From Burkholderia humptydooensis (GTDB lineage: Bacteria > Pseudomonadota > Gammaproteobacteria > Burkholderiales > Burkholderiaceae): a stretch of DNA of 64,000 nucleotides. The notes beneath the pieces are model-generated. The model saw only the letters and a list, made by a program, of their open reading frames with translations, was not told the origin of the DNA and made no database searches. The stretch's first letter is position 1, and the number at the start of each line of letters is the position of its first letter. The position numbers were made by a program, and so were the translations under genes. Where the stretch lies: positions 620,001 to 684,000 of the forward strand of contig NZ_CP013380.1 in assembly GCF_001513745.1 (NCBI RefSeq). The letters are read 5' to 3'. Positions 39,372 to 51,570 of this stretch are shown in pieces.

Positions 39372-40147
39372 ACCGGCTCGCGGGCAAGGTCGCCCTCGTG
39401 ACGGGCGCGGGGCGCGGCATCGGCGCGGCGATCGCACGCGCGTTCGTGCGCGAAGGCGCGGCCGTCGCGATTGCGGAGCTCGACGCGGCGCTCGCGGACG
39501 AGACCGCCGACGCGATCGCGCGCGACGCCGCCGACGCGCGCGTGCTCGCGGTGCCGACGGACGTCGCGCGGGCCGAATCGGTCGCGGCGGCGCTCGCGCG
39601 CACGGAGCGCGCATTCGGTCCGCTCGACGTGCTCGTCAACAACGCCGGCGTCAACGTGTTCGGCGATCCGCTCGCGCTCACCGACGAAGACTGGCGGCGC
39701 TGCTTCGCGATCGATCTCGACGGCGTCTGGAACGGCTGCCGCGCGGCGCTGCCGGGCATGGTCGAGCGCGGGCGCGGCAGCATCGTGAACATCGCGTCGA
39801 CGCACGCGTTCAGGATCATCCCGGGCTGCTTTCCGTACCCGGTCGCGAAGCACGGCGTGCTGGGCCTCACGCGCGCGCTCGGCATCGAATACGCGCCGCG
39901 CAACGTGCGCGTGAACGCGATCGCGCCGGGCTACATCGAGACGCAGTTGACGCATGACTGGTGGGGCGCGCAGCCCGATCCCGAGGCCGCGCGCCGCGAG
40001 ACGCTCGCGTTGCAGCCGATGAAGCGGATCGGGCGTCCGGACGAAGTCGCGATGACCGCGGTGTTCCTCGCGTCGGACGAGGCGCCGTTCATCAACGCGA
40101 GCTGCATCACGATCGACGGCGGCCGATCGGTGCTGTACCACGACTGA
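39368..40147 (+). CDS. Short-chain dehydrogenase/reductase (sugar locus)
   Basis: 259-residue classical SDR from GTG 39368, overlapping the dgoA TGA. It has the dinucleotide loop VTGAGRGIG (11-19), NNAG (91-94), catalytic S144 and Y157-x3-K161. It sits where many dgo operons carry a galactonate dehydratase. Possible roles include a second sugar 1-dehydrogenase or an oxidoreductase acting on a keto-sugar acid. Sequence alone does not decide. 129 bases separate it from the transporter genes. Confidence 0.88.
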   Translation: MNRLAGKVALVTGAGRGIGAAIARAFVREGAAVAIAELDAALADETADAIARDAADARVLAVPTDVARAESVAAALARTERAFGPLDVLVNNAGVNVFGDPLALTDEDWRRCFAIDLDGVWNGCRAALPGMVERGRGSIVNIASTHAFRIIPGCFPYPVAKHGVLGLTRALGIEYAPRNVRVNAIAPGYIETQLTHDWWGAQPDPEAARRETLALQPMKRIGRPDEVAMTAVFLASDEAPFINASCITIDGGRSVLYHD

Positions 40148-40276
40148 TTCACTTGTGCGGTGCGCCCGCGACGGACGCATACGCGCGAAGGCGGCGCGCG
40201 ACGGTCGCACGCGCCGCGTCGAGACGACGAAGCGGCCGACGGCTCCGGTGACGGAGACAACAAGGAGACAAGCAAC

Positions 40277-41272
40277 ATGAAACGCAGAACGTTCATCACG
40301 CTGGCGGCAGCGGCGACGGTCGCGGCGGCGGGCCTGCCCGCGCATGCGGCCGAGCCCGTGAAGATCGGCTTCCTCGTCAAGCAGCCCGAGGAGCCGTGGT
40401 TCCAGGACGAATGGAAATTCGCCGAGCTCGCCGCGAAGGACAAGGGCTTCACGCTCGTGAAGATCGGCGCGCCGTCCGGCGAGAAGGTGATGAGCGCGAT
40501 CGACAATCTCGCCGCGCAGAAGGCGCAGGGCTTCATCATCTGCACGCCGGACGTGAAGCTCGGGCCGGGCATCGTCGCGAAAGCGAAATCGCACGGCCTG
40601 AAGATGATGACGGTCGACGACCGGCTCGTCGACGGCGCGGGCAAGCTGATCGAATCGGTCCCGCACATGGGCATCTCCGCATACGACATCGGCAAGCAGG
40701 TCGGCAGCGGGATCGCGGCCGAGATCAGGAAGCGCGGCTGGAACATGAACGAAGTCGGCGCGATCGACATCACGTACGAGCAGTTGCCGACCGCGCATGA
40801 CCGCACGACGGGCGCGACCGATGCGCTCGTCGCCGCCGGCTTTCCGAAGGCGAACGTGATCGCCGCGGCGCAGGCGAAGACCGACACCGAAAACGCATTC
40901 AACGCGGCGAACATCGCGCTCACGAAGAATCCGAAGTTCAAGCACTGGGTCGCCTACGGTCTCAATGACGAAGCGGTGCTCGGCGCGGTGCGCGCGGCCG
41001 AGGGGCGCGGCTTCAAGGCGGCCGACATGATCGGCATCGGCATCGGCGGGTCGGACTCGGCGCTCAACGAGTTCAAGAAGCCGCAGCCGACCGGCTTCTT
41101 CGGCACCGTGATCATCAGCCCGAAACGCCACGGCGAAGAGACGTCGGAGCTGATGTACGCGTGGATCACGCAAGGCAAGGCGCCACCGCCGCTCACGCTG
41201 ACGACGGGCATGCTCGCGACGCGCGAGAACGTCGCGCAGGTGCGCGAGACGATGGGGCTCGCGGCGAAGTAG
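40277..41272 (+). CDS. Sugar ABC transporter substrate-binding protein, AraF-like
   Basis: 331 residues with a signal peptide (about 1-25, ending AHAAEP), then a two-lobed periplasmic binding protein. Its sequence resembles L-arabinose-binding AraF: VKIGFLVKQPEEPWFQDEW at the start, then MTVDDRLVDG and YGLNDEAVLGAVRA. AraF-type proteins bind L-arabinose, D-galactose and D-fucose, which fits the galactonate-type enzymes next to it. AAGGAG precedes the ATG. Confidence 0.9.
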   Translation: MKRRTFITLAAAATVAAAGLPAHAAEPVKIGFLVKQPEEPWFQDEWKFAELAAKDKGFTLVKIGAPSGEKVMSAIDNLAAQKAQGFIICTPDVKLGPGIVAKAKSHGLKMMTVDDRLVDGAGKLIESVPHMGISAYDIGKQVGSGIAAEIRKRGWNMNEVGAIDITYEQLPTAHDRTTGATDALVAAGFPKANVIAAAQAKTDTENAFNAANIALTKNPKFKHWVAYGLNDEAVLGAVRAAEGRGFKAADMIGIGIGGSDSALNEFKKPQPTGFFGTVIISPKRHGEETSELMYAWITQGKAPPPLTLTTGMLATRENVAQVRETMGLAAK

Positions 41273-41380
41273 GCGAAGCGCGCCAGCGTTTTCGCGGTGC
41301 GGGCGTCGCGCGATGCGCGGCGCTCGCGGCGGCGATGCGCGCGGCGGTGCGGCAGGTGACAGGGCAACAGGGCGACAAGC

Positions 41381-42913
41381 ATGGCAGGAGACGGAGGCGA
41401 CGTGGCTGCGGCACTGCGTTTTGACAATATCGGCAAGGTCTTTCCCGGCGTGCGCGCGCTCGACGGCATCTCGTTCGACGTGCATGCGGGACAGGTGCAC
41501 GGCCTGATGGGCGAGAACGGCGCGGGCAAGTCGACGCTGCTCAAGATTCTCGGCGGCGAATATCAGCCCGACTCGGGCGGCGTGCTCGTCGACGGGCAGG
41601 CGATGCGCTTTCCGAGCGCGGCCGCGTCGATCGCGGCGGGCATCGCGGTGATCCATCAGGAGCTGCAATACGTGCCCGATCTGACGGTGGCCGAGAACCT
41701 GCTGCTCGGCCGGCTGCCGAGCGCGCTCGGCTGGGTCAGGAAGCGCGACGCGCAGCGCTTCGTGCGCGAGCGGCTCGGCGCGATGGGCGTCGATCTCGAT
41801 GCGCAGGCGAAGCTGCGGCGGCTGTCGATCGCGCAGCGGCAGATGGTCGAGATCTGCAAGGCGCTGCTGCGCAACGCGCGCGTGATCGCGCTCGACGAGC
41901 CGACGAGCTCGCTGTCGCACCGCGAGACCGAGGTGCTGTTCAAGCTCGTCGACGATCTGCGTCGCGACGGCCGCGCGCTCATCTACATCTCGCACCGGAT
42001 GGACGAGATCTACCGGCTCTGCGACGCATGCACGATCTTCCGCGACGGCCGGCAGGTCGCATCGCACGCCTCGCTCGCGGACGTGCCGCGCGAGACGCTC
42101 GTGCGGCAGATGGTCGGCCGCGAGATCAGCGACATCTATCACTACGCGCCGCGCGAACTCGGCGACGTGCGTCTGTCGGCGCGCGCGCTCGAGGGAGACA
42201 CGCTGCGCGCCGGCGCGAGCTTCGACGTGCGGGCGGGCGAGATCGTCGGCTTCTTCGGGCTCGTCGGCGCGGGGCGCAGCGAGCTGATGCGCGTGATCTA
42301 CGGCGCGGACCGCAGGACGGGCGGCACGCTCACGCTCGACGGCGAGCCGCTCGACATCCGCTCGACGCGCGACGCGATCCGCCACGGGATCGTGCTGTGC
42401 CCCGAGGATCGCAAGGAAGAGGGGATCGTCGCGCACGCGTCGGTCGCCGAGAACATCAACATCAGTTGTCGCCGCCACGCGCTGCGCGCGGGACTCTTTC
42501 TCGACCGCAAGCGCGAGGCCGAGACGGCCGATCGCTTCATCAAGCTGCTGAAGATCAAGACGCCCAGCCGTCGGCAGAAGATCCGCTTCCTGTCGGGCGG
42601 CAATCAGCAGAAGGCGATTCTCGCGCGCTGGCTCGCCGAGCCGGATCTGAAGGTCGTGATCCTCGACGAGCCGACGCGCGGCATCGACGTCGGTGCGAAG
42701 CACGAGATCTACGGCGTGATCTACGAGCTCGCGAAGCGCGGCTGCGCGATCGTGATGGTGTCGTCCGAGCTGCCGGAGGTGCTCGGCGTATCGGATCGCA
42801 TCGTCGTGATGCGCGAAGGACGGATCGCGGGCGAGCTCGCGCGCGGCGAAGCGAACGAGGAGGCGGTGCTCAATCTCGCGCTGCCGCAGGGCGCGACCGC
42901 GCACGCCGCATGA
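41381..42913 (+). CDS. Sugar ABC transporter ATP-binding protein, AraG-like
   Basis: 510 residues with tandem nucleotide-binding domains. Domain 1 has Walker [10 protein letters not shown] (44-52) and Walker B in VIALDEPTS. Domain 2 has a degenerate P-loop ([10 protein letters not shown]), a good LSGGNQQK signature and [12 protein letters not shown], the usual arrangement in sugar importers of this type. The start may instead be the in-frame GTG at 41402, which has a stronger GGAGG site 4 bases upstream. It energises the permease encoded next. Confidence 0.92.
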   Translation: MAGDGGDVAAALRFDNIGKVFPGVRALDGISFDVHAGQVHGLMGENGAGKSTLLKILGGEYQPDSGGVLVDGQAMRFPSAAASIAAGIAVIHQELQYVPDLTVAENLLLGRLPSALGWVRKRDAQRFVRERLGAMGVDLDAQAKLRRLSIAQRQMVEICKALLRNARVIALDEPTSSLSHRETEVLFKLVDDLRRDGRALIYISHRMDEIYRLCDACTIFRDGRQVASHASLADVPRETLVRQMVGREISDIYHYAPRELGDVRLSARALEGDTLRAGASFDVRAGEIVGFFGLVGAGRSELMRVIYGADRRTGGTLTLDGEPLDIRSTRDAIRHGIVLCPEDRKEEGIVAHASVAENINISCRRHALRAGLFLDRKREAETADRFIKLLKIKTPSRRQKIRFLSGGNQQKAILARWLAEPDLKVVILDEPTRGIDVGAKHEIYGVIYELAKRGCAIVMVSSELPEVLGVSDRIVVMREGRIAGELARGEANEEAVLNLALPQGATAHAA

Positions 42914-43027
42914 CGAACGCGCGGTTGGCGCGACGCGCGGCGCGATCACGTTGCGCGACGCGCGGGACGGCGAATTCGAGGATTGGAGAGAAGGGCGGCC
43001 GCGCCGCCCGGCAGAGGAGCAAACGAC

Positions 43028-44032
43028 ATGCAAGCGAGAGAGAACCTTCCACAAGCCGCGGCGCACGCGGCGGCCGTGCCGGCCGAGGACCGGCAGCGCT
43101 GGCGGCAGCACGCCGCCGATTACAGTCTCGTCGCGATCTTCGCGGCGATGTTCGTCGCGATGTCGCTGACGGTCGATCATTTCTTCTCGATCGACAACAT
43201 GCTCGGGCTCGCGCTGTCGATCTCGCAGATCGGGATGGTCGCGTGCACGATGATGTTCTGCCTCGCGTCGCGCGATTTCGATCTGTCGATCGGCTCGACG
43301 GTCGCGTTCGCCGGCGTGCTGTGCGCGATGGTGCTCAACGCGACCGACAATACGTTCGTCGCTGTCGCCGCGGCGGTCGCGGCGGGCGCGGCCATCGGCT
43401 TCGTCAACGGCGCGGTGATCGCGTATCTGCGAATCAACGCGCTGATCACGACGCTCGCGACGATGGAGATCGTGCGCGGGCTCGGCTTCATCGTGTCGAA
43501 GGGGCAGGCGGTGGGCGTGTCGTCGGAGACGTTCATCGCGTTGGGCGGGCTCACGTTCTTCGGCGTGTCGCTGCCGATCTGGGTGACGCTCGTGTGCTTC
43601 GTCGTGTTCGGCGTGCTGCTCAACCAGACCGTGTACGGCCGCAACACGCTCGCGATCGGCGGCAATCCGGAGGCGTCGCGGCTCGCCGGGATCAACGTCG
43701 AGCGCACGCGCGTCTACATCTTCCTGATCCAGGGCGCAGTGACCGCGCTCGCGGGCGTGATCCTCGCGTCGCGGATCACGTCGGGCCAGCCGAACGCCGC
43801 GCAGGGCTTCGAGCTGAACGTGATCTCCGCGTGCGTGCTGGGCGGCGTGTCGCTCGCGGGCGGGCGCGCGTCGATCTCGGGCGTCGTGATCGGCGTGTTG
43901 ATCATGGGCACCGTCGAGAACGTGATGAACCTGCTCAATATCGATGCGTTCTATCAATACCTGGTGCGCGGCGCGATCCTGCTCGCCGCCGTGCTGCTCG
44001 ACCAGTTGAAGAACCGCGGCGCGCGCGATTGA
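43028..44032 (+). CDS. Sugar ABC transporter permease, AraH-like
   Basis: 334 residues with about eight to ten membrane helices, in the branched AraH/RbsC permease family: CLASRDFDLSIGSTVAFAGV early, GGNPEASRLAGINVERTRV mid-protein, and ACVLGGVSLAGGRASISGV near the end. The ATG at 43028 follows GAGGAG. Together with the preceding two genes it completes a single-permease sugar importer. Confidence 0.92.
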   Translation: MQARENLPQAAAHAAAVPAEDRQRWRQHAADYSLVAIFAAMFVAMSLTVDHFFSIDNMLGLALSISQIGMVACTMMFCLASRDFDLSIGSTVAFAGVLCAMVLNATDNTFVAVAAAVAAGAAIGFVNGAVIAYLRINALITTLATMEIVRGLGFIVSKGQAVGVSSETFIALGGLTFFGVSLPIWVTLVCFVVFGVLLNQTVYGRNTLAIGGNPEASRLAGINVERTRVYIFLIQGAVTALAGVILASRITSGQPNAAQGFELNVISACVLGGVSLAGGRASISGVVIGVLIMGTVENVMNLLNIDAFYQYLVRGAILLAAVLLDQLKNRGARD

Positions 44033-44061
44033 GCGCATCGCCCTTTTCCGGGAATGAACAG

Positions 44062-44886
44062 ATGACCGACATTGCTTCGCATCGCGAATCGAACGGCGCG
44101 CAGGATGCACAAGACGCGCAACACGAACGTTACGCGCGCTACCCGAGCCTCGCCGGGCGCGCGGTGCTGATCACGGGCGGCGCGACGGGCATCGGCGCGT
44201 CGTTCGTCGAGCACTTCGCGCGGCAGGGCGCGCGCGTCGCGTTCGTCGATCTCGACGAACAGGCTGGCCGCGCGCTCGCCGCGCGGCTCGCCGACGCCGC
44301 GCACGCGCCCGTGTTCGCCGCGTGCGACCTCACCGACATCGCCGCGCTGCGCGGCGCGATCGACGCGATCCGCGCGCGCGTCGGCCCGATCGCGGCGCTC
44401 GTGAACAACGCGGCGAACGACGTGCGCCACGCGATCGCCGACGTGACGCCCGAATCGTTCGACGCGAGCATCGCGGTGAACCTGCGCCATCAGTTCTTCG
44501 CCGCGCAGGCGGTGATCGACGACATGAAGCGGCTGGGCGGCGGCTCGATCGTCAATCTCGGCTCGATTGGCTGGATGCTGAAGAATGCGGGCTATCCGGT
44601 CTACGCAACCGCGAAGGCGGCGGTGCAGGGGCTCACGCGCGCGCTCGCGCGCGAGCTCGGGCCGTTCGGCATTCGCGTGAACACGCTCGTGCCGGGCTGG
44701 GTGATGACCGACAAGCAGCGCCGCCTGTGGCTCGACGACGCGGGCCGCGCGGCGATCAAGGCGGGGCAGTGCATCGACGCCGAGCTGCTGCCGGGCGACC
44801 TCGCGCGGATGGCGCTCTTTCTCGCGGCGGACGACAGCCGGATGATCACCGCGCAGGACGTTGTCGTCGACGGCGGCTGGGCATAG
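44062..44886 (+). CDS. Sugar 1-dehydrogenase, SDR family (galactose/arabinose type)
   Basis: 274-residue SDR with TGGATGIG (38-45), catalytic S168 and Y181-x3-K185, ending in VVVDGGWA. The YPSLAGRAVLITGG beginning and VNNAANDVRH region resemble rhizobial and pseudomonad galactose/L-arabinose dehydrogenases that oxidise the aldose to its lactone. The context (AraFGH importer, epimerase, KDPGal enzymes) supports that. The first ~27 residues are variable. It lies 29 bases after the permease gene. Confidence 0.85.
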   Translation: MTDIASHRESNGAQDAQDAQHERYARYPSLAGRAVLITGGATGIGASFVEHFARQGARVAFVDLDEQAGRALAARLADAAHAPVFAACDLTDIAALRGAIDAIRARVGPIAALVNNAANDVRHAIADVTPESFDASIAVNLRHQFFAAQAVIDDMKRLGGGSIVNLGSIGWMLKNAGYPVYATAKAAVQGLTRALARELGPFGIRVNTLVPGWVMTDKQRRLWLDDAGRAAIKAGQCIDAELLPGDLARMALFLAADDSRMITAQDVVVDGGWA

Positions 44887-44932
44887 CATTCGTGCGGATG
44901 ACGAAGTGCGACGAAAGCAGGAGGACGCAATC

Positions 44933-46006
44933 ATGACCGCGACGCATTCTCGATCCACGGCCACCGACGCGGTGCAAACCTTGCAGACGCGCACCGCGCG
45001 GCGCGCGGCCGCCGCGCATCTGGTGAGCCCGGGGCCGCAGACGTCGCAGATCGCGCGCGGCGCGGGCGTCACCGAAACGGCGATCGCGACGCTCTCGACC
45101 GATCTGCTGCGGCTCGACGTCGCGCCGCACCTGGGCGGCGGCGTCACGCGCTTCGACTGGCGCGGCGACGGCGCGCTCACGCCGATCTTTCGCCGCTGCG
45201 ATGCGCCCGGCGCGCGCACCGATCCGAACGAGCTCGCGTGCTATCCGCTGCTGCCGTACTCGAACCGGATCGGCGGCGGGCGCTTCGAGTGCGACGGCCG
45301 GCTCGTGCGCGTGCCGCGCAACCGCTCGACCGAGCAGGTGCCGATTCACGGCGACGGCTGGCTCGCGCACTGGCGGCTCGACGATGCGACCGATACGCAG
45401 TTGTGTCTGTCGCTCGATCGCAGCAATGGCGCGCCGTATGCGTATCGCGCGACGCAGGTCTATGCGCTCGACGGCGCGACGCTCACGATCGCGCTCGGCA
45501 TCGAGAACACGGGCGCGATGCGGCTGCCGTTCGGGCTCGGCGTGCATCCGTTCATCGTGCGCGACGCGTCGACCGAGCTCGCGGCCGCCGCGAGCGGGCT
45601 GTGGCTGGCGACGCCCGACTGGCTGCCGTCGCGCCATGTCGGCGCGCCCGCCGCGTGGCGCTTCGGCATCGCGTATCCGTTGCCGGACACGCTCGTCAAT
45701 CACGCTTTCACCGGCTGGGGCGGCGGCGCGACGATCGCGTGGCCGCAGCGCCGGCTCGGGCTGACGGTCACGGCCGACGCCGACTGCTATGTGCTGTATA
45801 CGCCGCCCGGCGAGCCGTATTTCTGCTTCGAGCCGGTCGATCATCCGATCGATGCGGTGAACCTGCCGGGCGGCGCCGCCGCGCACGGGATGACGCTGCT
45901 CGCGCCGGGCGAGCGCCTGATGCGGCGCTTTCGCTTCACCGTCGCGCGCACCGATGCGCGCGCGACGCCCGCCGCCCGCGAATCGAAGCGGCGCCCGATC
46001 GCGTAG
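44933..46006 (+). CDS. Aldose 1-epimerase family protein
   Basis: 357 residues from ATG 44933, with a strong AGGAGG-type site. The galactose mutarotase fold is recognisable: LLPYSNRIGGGRF near the substrate arginine, VPIHGDGW and LGVHPFIVRD with the catalytic histidines, and YFCFEPVDHPIDAVNLPGG with the general base glutamate. The N-terminal ~45 residues are unrelated and low in complexity. It would supply the correct anomer to the sugar dehydrogenase encoded just upstream. Confidence 0.9.
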   Translation: MTATHSRSTATDAVQTLQTRTARRAAAAHLVSPGPQTSQIARGAGVTETAIATLSTDLLRLDVAPHLGGGVTRFDWRGDGALTPIFRRCDAPGARTDPNELACYPLLPYSNRIGGGRFECDGRLVRVPRNRSTEQVPIHGDGWLAHWRLDDATDTQLCLSLDRSNGAPYAYRATQVYALDGATLTIALGIENTGAMRLPFGLGVHPFIVRDASTELAAAASGLWLATPDWLPSRHVGAPAAWRFGIAYPLPDTLVNHAFTGWGGGATIAWPQRRLGLTVTADADCYVLYTPPGEPYFCFEPVDHPIDAVNLPGGAAAHGMTLLAPGERLMRRFRFTVARTDARATPAARESKRRPIA

Positions 46007-46102
46007 CGCGGGCGGGCTGGGCGCGCGCCCGCAGTCGCGATTGCCCGTCGCGACGCAGGTAAAATACGCGTCTTCCCAACCGCCGAGCCGCGAGTGAGCG
46101 CC

Positions 46103-46930
46103 ATGTCTTCCACGCCTACCTTCATCGAATCGCTGCGCGCCGCCTGGCAGCGCACGAATTCGCTGCTGTGCGTCGGTCTCGATCCCGAGCCGACCAAGTT
46201 TCCCGCGCGCCTCGAGAACCAGCCCGATGCGATCTTCGATTTCTGCCGCGAGATCGTCGACGCGACCGCGCCGTTCGCGAGTGCGTTCAAGCCGCAGATC
46301 GCATACTTCGCCGCGCATCGCGCGGAAGATCAGCTCGAGCGGCTGATCGCGCACATCCATCTGCAGCATCCCGGCCTGCCCGTGATCCTCGACGCGAAGC
46401 GCGGCGACATCGGCAGCACCGCCGAGCAATACGCGCGCGAGGCATTCGAGCGCTATCGCGCGGACGCGGTCACGGTCAATCCGTACATGGGCTTCGATTC
46501 GATCGAGCCGTATCTCGCTTACGAGGACAAGGGCGTGATCGTGCTGTGCCGCACGTCGAATCCGGGCGGCTCGGACCTGCAGTTTCTCGAAACGGGCGGG
46601 CGGCCGCTCTATCAGGTCGTCGCCGATCTCGCGGCGAACAAGTGGAATGCGAAGACGGGCCAGCTCGCGCTCGTCGTCGGCGCGACGTTTCCGAAGGAGA
46701 TCGAGGCCGTGCGCGGGATCGTCGGCGACATGCCGCTGCTGATTCCCGGCATCGGCGCGCAGGGCGGCGACGTCGCCGCGACCGTCGCCGCGGGCCGCAC
46801 GGCCGACGGCGCGGGCATGATGATCAACTCGTCGCGCGCGATCCTGTACGCGAGCCGCGACGACGACTTCGCCGACGCGGCCGCGCGCGTCGCCGGGCAG
46901 ACTCGCGACGCGATCAACGCGCATCGCTGA
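46103..46930 (+). CDS. pyrF: Orotidine 5'-phosphate decarboxylase
   Basis: 275 residues, type 2 (longer) OMP decarboxylase, last step of UMP synthesis. The catalytic lysine is K99 within [23 protein letters not shown] starts the barrel and [10 protein letters not shown] forms the phosphate-binding end. A GTG at 46094 could add three residues. A TAAAAT hexamer at 46060-46065 may be its -10 box, without a clear -35. It is not obviously part of the preceding sugar locus. Confidence 0.94.
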   Translation: MSSTPTFIESLRAAWQRTNSLLCVGLDPEPTKFPARLENQPDAIFDFCREIVDATAPFASAFKPQIAYFAAHRAEDQLERLIAHIHLQHPGLPVILDAKRGDIGSTAEQYAREAFERYRADAVTVNPYMGFDSIEPYLAYEDKGVIVLCRTSNPGGSDLQFLETGGRPLYQVVADLAANKWNAKTGQLALVVGATFPKEIEAVRGIVGDMPLLIPGIGAQGGDVAATVAAGRTADGAGMMINSSRAILYASRDDDFADAAARVAGQTRDAINAHR

Positions 46931-46946
46931 GCGCCGGCGCTTCGCT

Positions 46947-47447
46947 TCAGCGCTCCTGCTCGTCGAGCAGTTGGATGAGGCCGCGCAGCGCATGCTTGGC
47001 TGCCTGCACGCGGATCTGCTCGCGGTCGCCCTTGAACACGAGCGTCTCGACCGACGTGTGCAGCCGGTTGCTCCAGCCGAAGGACACGGTGCCGACGGGC
47101 TTGTGCTCGGAGCCGCCGCCCGGCCCGGCGACGCCGGTGACGGCGAGCGCGACCTGCGCGCGGCTGTTGCGCAGCGCGCCCTCGACCATCGCGCGCGCGA
47201 CGGGCTCGCTGACCGCGCCGTGCTTGTCGATCAGATCGGCGGGCACGCCGATCATCTCGATCTTCGCGGCGTTCGAATAGGTGACGAAGCCCCGCTCGAA
47301 CCAGCCGCTGCTGCCGGAGATGTCGGTGATCGCGGTCGCGATCATGCCGCCCGTGCAGGACTCGGCGGTGGCGAGCGTCAGGTGCTCGTCGCGCAGCATG
47401 TTGCCGACGCGGATGGCGAGCTGGTGAACGACGGAATCGGTTGGCAT
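46947..47447 (-). CDS. pncC: Nicotinamide-nucleotide amidase (CinA C-terminal family)
   Basis: 166 residues consisting only of the CinA C-terminal domain. The family start LATAESCTGGMIATAITDISGSSGWFERGFVTYSN and the AVTGVAGPGGGSEHKPVGTVSF motif are complete. It deamidates NMN in pyridine nucleotide recycling. It is convergent with pyrF across 16 bases and is downstream of pgpA on the minus strand. Confidence 0.92.
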   Translation of the reverse strand: MPTDSVVHQLAIRVGNMLRDEHLTLATAESCTGGMIATAITDISGSSGWFERGFVTYSNAAKIEMIGVPADLIDKHGAVSEPVARAMVEGALRNSRAQVALAVTGVAGPGGGSEHKPVGTVSFGWSNRLHTSVETLVFKGDREQIRVQAAKHALRGLIQLLDEQER

Positions 47448-47490
47448 GCGGGAAGTTCCGGTGCGAGCGGGGACGGACGGGCGCGCGGCG

Positions 47491-48075
47491 TCACTGCGCG
47501 GCGAACGAGCGCCACAGCGCGATCACGAAGAGCGTCATCAGCGCGGCGATCAGATCGTCGAACATGATGCCGAAGCCGCCTTTCAAATTCCGGTCGAAAT
47601 AGCGGATGGGCGGCGGCTTCACCATGTCGAAGAAGCGGAACACGACGAACGCCCATAGTTGCTCGACGAACGTCGCCGGCGTGACGAGCAGCATCACGAG
47701 CCAGATCGCGACGATCTCGTCCCAGACCGCGGGGCCCGGATCGGCGATGCCCATCTTCTTCGCGGTGAAGCCCGTCATCCAGATGCCGGCGACGAAGCCG
47801 ACGACGATGAGCGCCCACCATTCGGGCACGGTCAGGTAGCGGTTCAGCGCGACGAACGTGAGCCAGCCGAATATCGTGCCGAAGGTGCCGGGCATGAACG
47901 GCGCGAGGCCGCTGCCGAAGCCGAGCGACACGATGTGCACCGGATGCGAGAACATGAACCGCACGGTCGCGCGGCGGCGCGCGATCTTCTGCGGCTCCCG
48001 CTGCGGCGCGGGCGAGGGCGCCTGGCCGGGCTGGTCGGCGGAGTCGGCCGGACGGGGCGTCGGGTCAGTTGGCAT
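47491..48075 (-). CDS. pgpA: Phosphatidylglycerophosphatase A
   Basis: 194 residues. A Pro-rich N-terminal extension of about 38 residues is followed by the PgpA domain: FGSGLAPFMPGTFGTIFG, the acidic site GPAVWDEIVAIW, and FRFFDMVKPPPIRYFDRNLKGGFGIMFDD. There are three to four membrane helices. It makes phosphatidylglycerol. The gene overlaps the end of thiL by 11 bases, and thiL-pgpA-pncC is a common proteobacterial order. Confidence 0.93.
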   Translation of the reverse strand: MPTDPTPRPADSADQPGQAPSPAPQREPQKIARRRATVRFMFSHPVHIVSLGFGSGLAPFMPGTFGTIFGWLTFVALNRYLTVPEWWALIVVGFVAGIWMTGFTAKKMGIADPGPAVWDEIVAIWLVMLLVTPATFVEQLWAFVVFRFFDMVKPPPIRYFDRNLKGGFGIMFDDLIAALMTLFVIALWRSFAAQ

Positions 48076-49066
48076 GGAAATGATCGAAACCGTGCAGCGT
48101 GAGCGAAAGCGGCGCGCCCGACGCGTCGCGCCACGTGACGGCGCGCGCGTCCGTCGGCGCGGACAAGCCGCGTATTGTACCGATCCGCGTGACGGCCACG
48201 CCCGTGCGCGCGCCGGCCGCCTCGATCGCGGTGCGCGCGGACGGCGCTGCCGTGAAGCACAGCTCGTAGTCGTCGCCGCCTTCGAGCATGCAGCGGCGCT
48301 GTACGTCGGCGGGCAGCGCCGCGAGCGCGGCCGAGCGCGGCACCGCGTCGACGTTCACGTCGGCGCGCACGTTCGAGCGCTCGAGGATGTGCGGCAGATC
48401 ACCCGCGAGGCCGTCGGACACGTCGAGCGCCGCGTGCGCGATGCCCGCGAGCGCGACGCCGAGCGCGACGCGCGGCTCCGGCCACTCGAGCGCGGCCCGG
48501 AACGCGGCTGTCTCGCGCCCGCCCGCCCGCCATTCGCCGCGGATCACGCCGAGGCCGGCGCGCGCGTCGCCGAGCACGCCGGATATCCAGACGTCGTCGC
48601 CGTCGCGTGCGGCGTCGCGGCGCAGCGCGGCGTTGGCTGCGACGTCGCCGAACACGGTGACGCACAGGTTGAGCGGCCCGCTCGTCGTGTCGCCGCCGAT
48701 CAGCTCGCAGCCGTGGCGGTCCGCGAGCGCGAAGAGGCCGTCGGAGAACGCCTCGAGCCAGTCGGCGTCGGCGCGCGGCAGCGCGCACGCGAGCGTGAAC
48801 GCGCGCGGCACGGCGCCCATCGCGGCCAGGTCGGACAAATTGACGGCGAGCGTCTTGTGGCCGAGCGCGCGCGGATCGACGTCGGCGAGGAAGTGTCGGC
48901 CTTCGACCAGCATGTCCGTCGAAATCGCCAGCATCTTGCCCGGTTGCGGCGCAAGCAGCGCGCAGTCGTCGCCAATGCCGAGCGCGGCGCGCGCATGTGG
49001 CCCTTTCGCGTGGCGCGCGAAGAAGCGATCGATTAACGAGAATTCCGAGAGGGAAGGATGGGCCAC
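48065..49066 (-). CDS. thiL: Thiamine-monophosphate kinase
   Basis: 333-residue AIR-synthase-fold kinase making thiamine diphosphate. It begins SEFSLIDRFFARHAKG, with the aspartate-rich metal sites IGDDCALLAP and STDMLVEGRHF, ELIGGDTTSG, and LDVSDGLAGDLPHIL. No thiamine (TPP) riboswitch was recognised upstream. It is divergent from maeB across 200 bases that contain promoter-like AT-rich sequence. Confidence 0.95.
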   Translation of the reverse strand: MAHPSLSEFSLIDRFFARHAKGPHARAALGIGDDCALLAPQPGKMLAISTDMLVEGRHFLADVDPRALGHKTLAVNLSDLAAMGAVPRAFTLACALPRADADWLEAFSDGLFALADRHGCELIGGDTTSGPLNLCVTVFGDVAANAALRRDAARDGDDVWISGVLGDARAGLGVIRGEWRAGGRETAAFRAALEWPEPRVALGVALAGIAHAALDVSDGLAGDLPHILERSNVRADVNVDAVPRSAALAALPADVQRRCMLEGGDDYELCFTAAPSARTAIEAAGARTGVAVTRIGTIRGLSAPTDARAVTWRDASGAPLSLTLHGFDHFHAN

Positions 49067-49266
49067 GGGCGCGGATGTTCGAGCGTTGGGATGACGCTCA
49101 TTGTAAGGCGCTTCGGGCTGCGGCCAGACGGCGCGGCGGCCCGCGCGCGGCCGATTCGTGACGTTTCGGTCGCGGCTGTCAAACCCTAATCGACAATTTT
49201 ACGTGTGGGATTGGCGCTACAATGCGCCGAACAGGTATTCTAATCCGCAGCCCCCCGTAGAGACAC

Positions 49267-51570
<2,304 letters not shown>

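Noticed and set aside
41381..41404. Frameshift between the two candidate starts of the araG-like gene
   Set aside because: ATG 41381 and GTG 41402 are in the same frame, so this is only start ambiguity.
38636..44110. A continuous 1,824-codon open frame on the minus strand
   Set aside because: It is antisense to dgoA, two SDR genes and the araFGH-like genes. Its composition (Arg/His/Ala/Asp-rich) is typical of the mirror frame in very GC-rich coding DNA, with no domain or ribosome site.
48065..49266. TPP riboswitch near thiL
   Set aside because: The thiL upstream sequence lacks the conserved CUGAGA-type thi-box. thiL orthologs in this position are usually not riboswitch-controlled.
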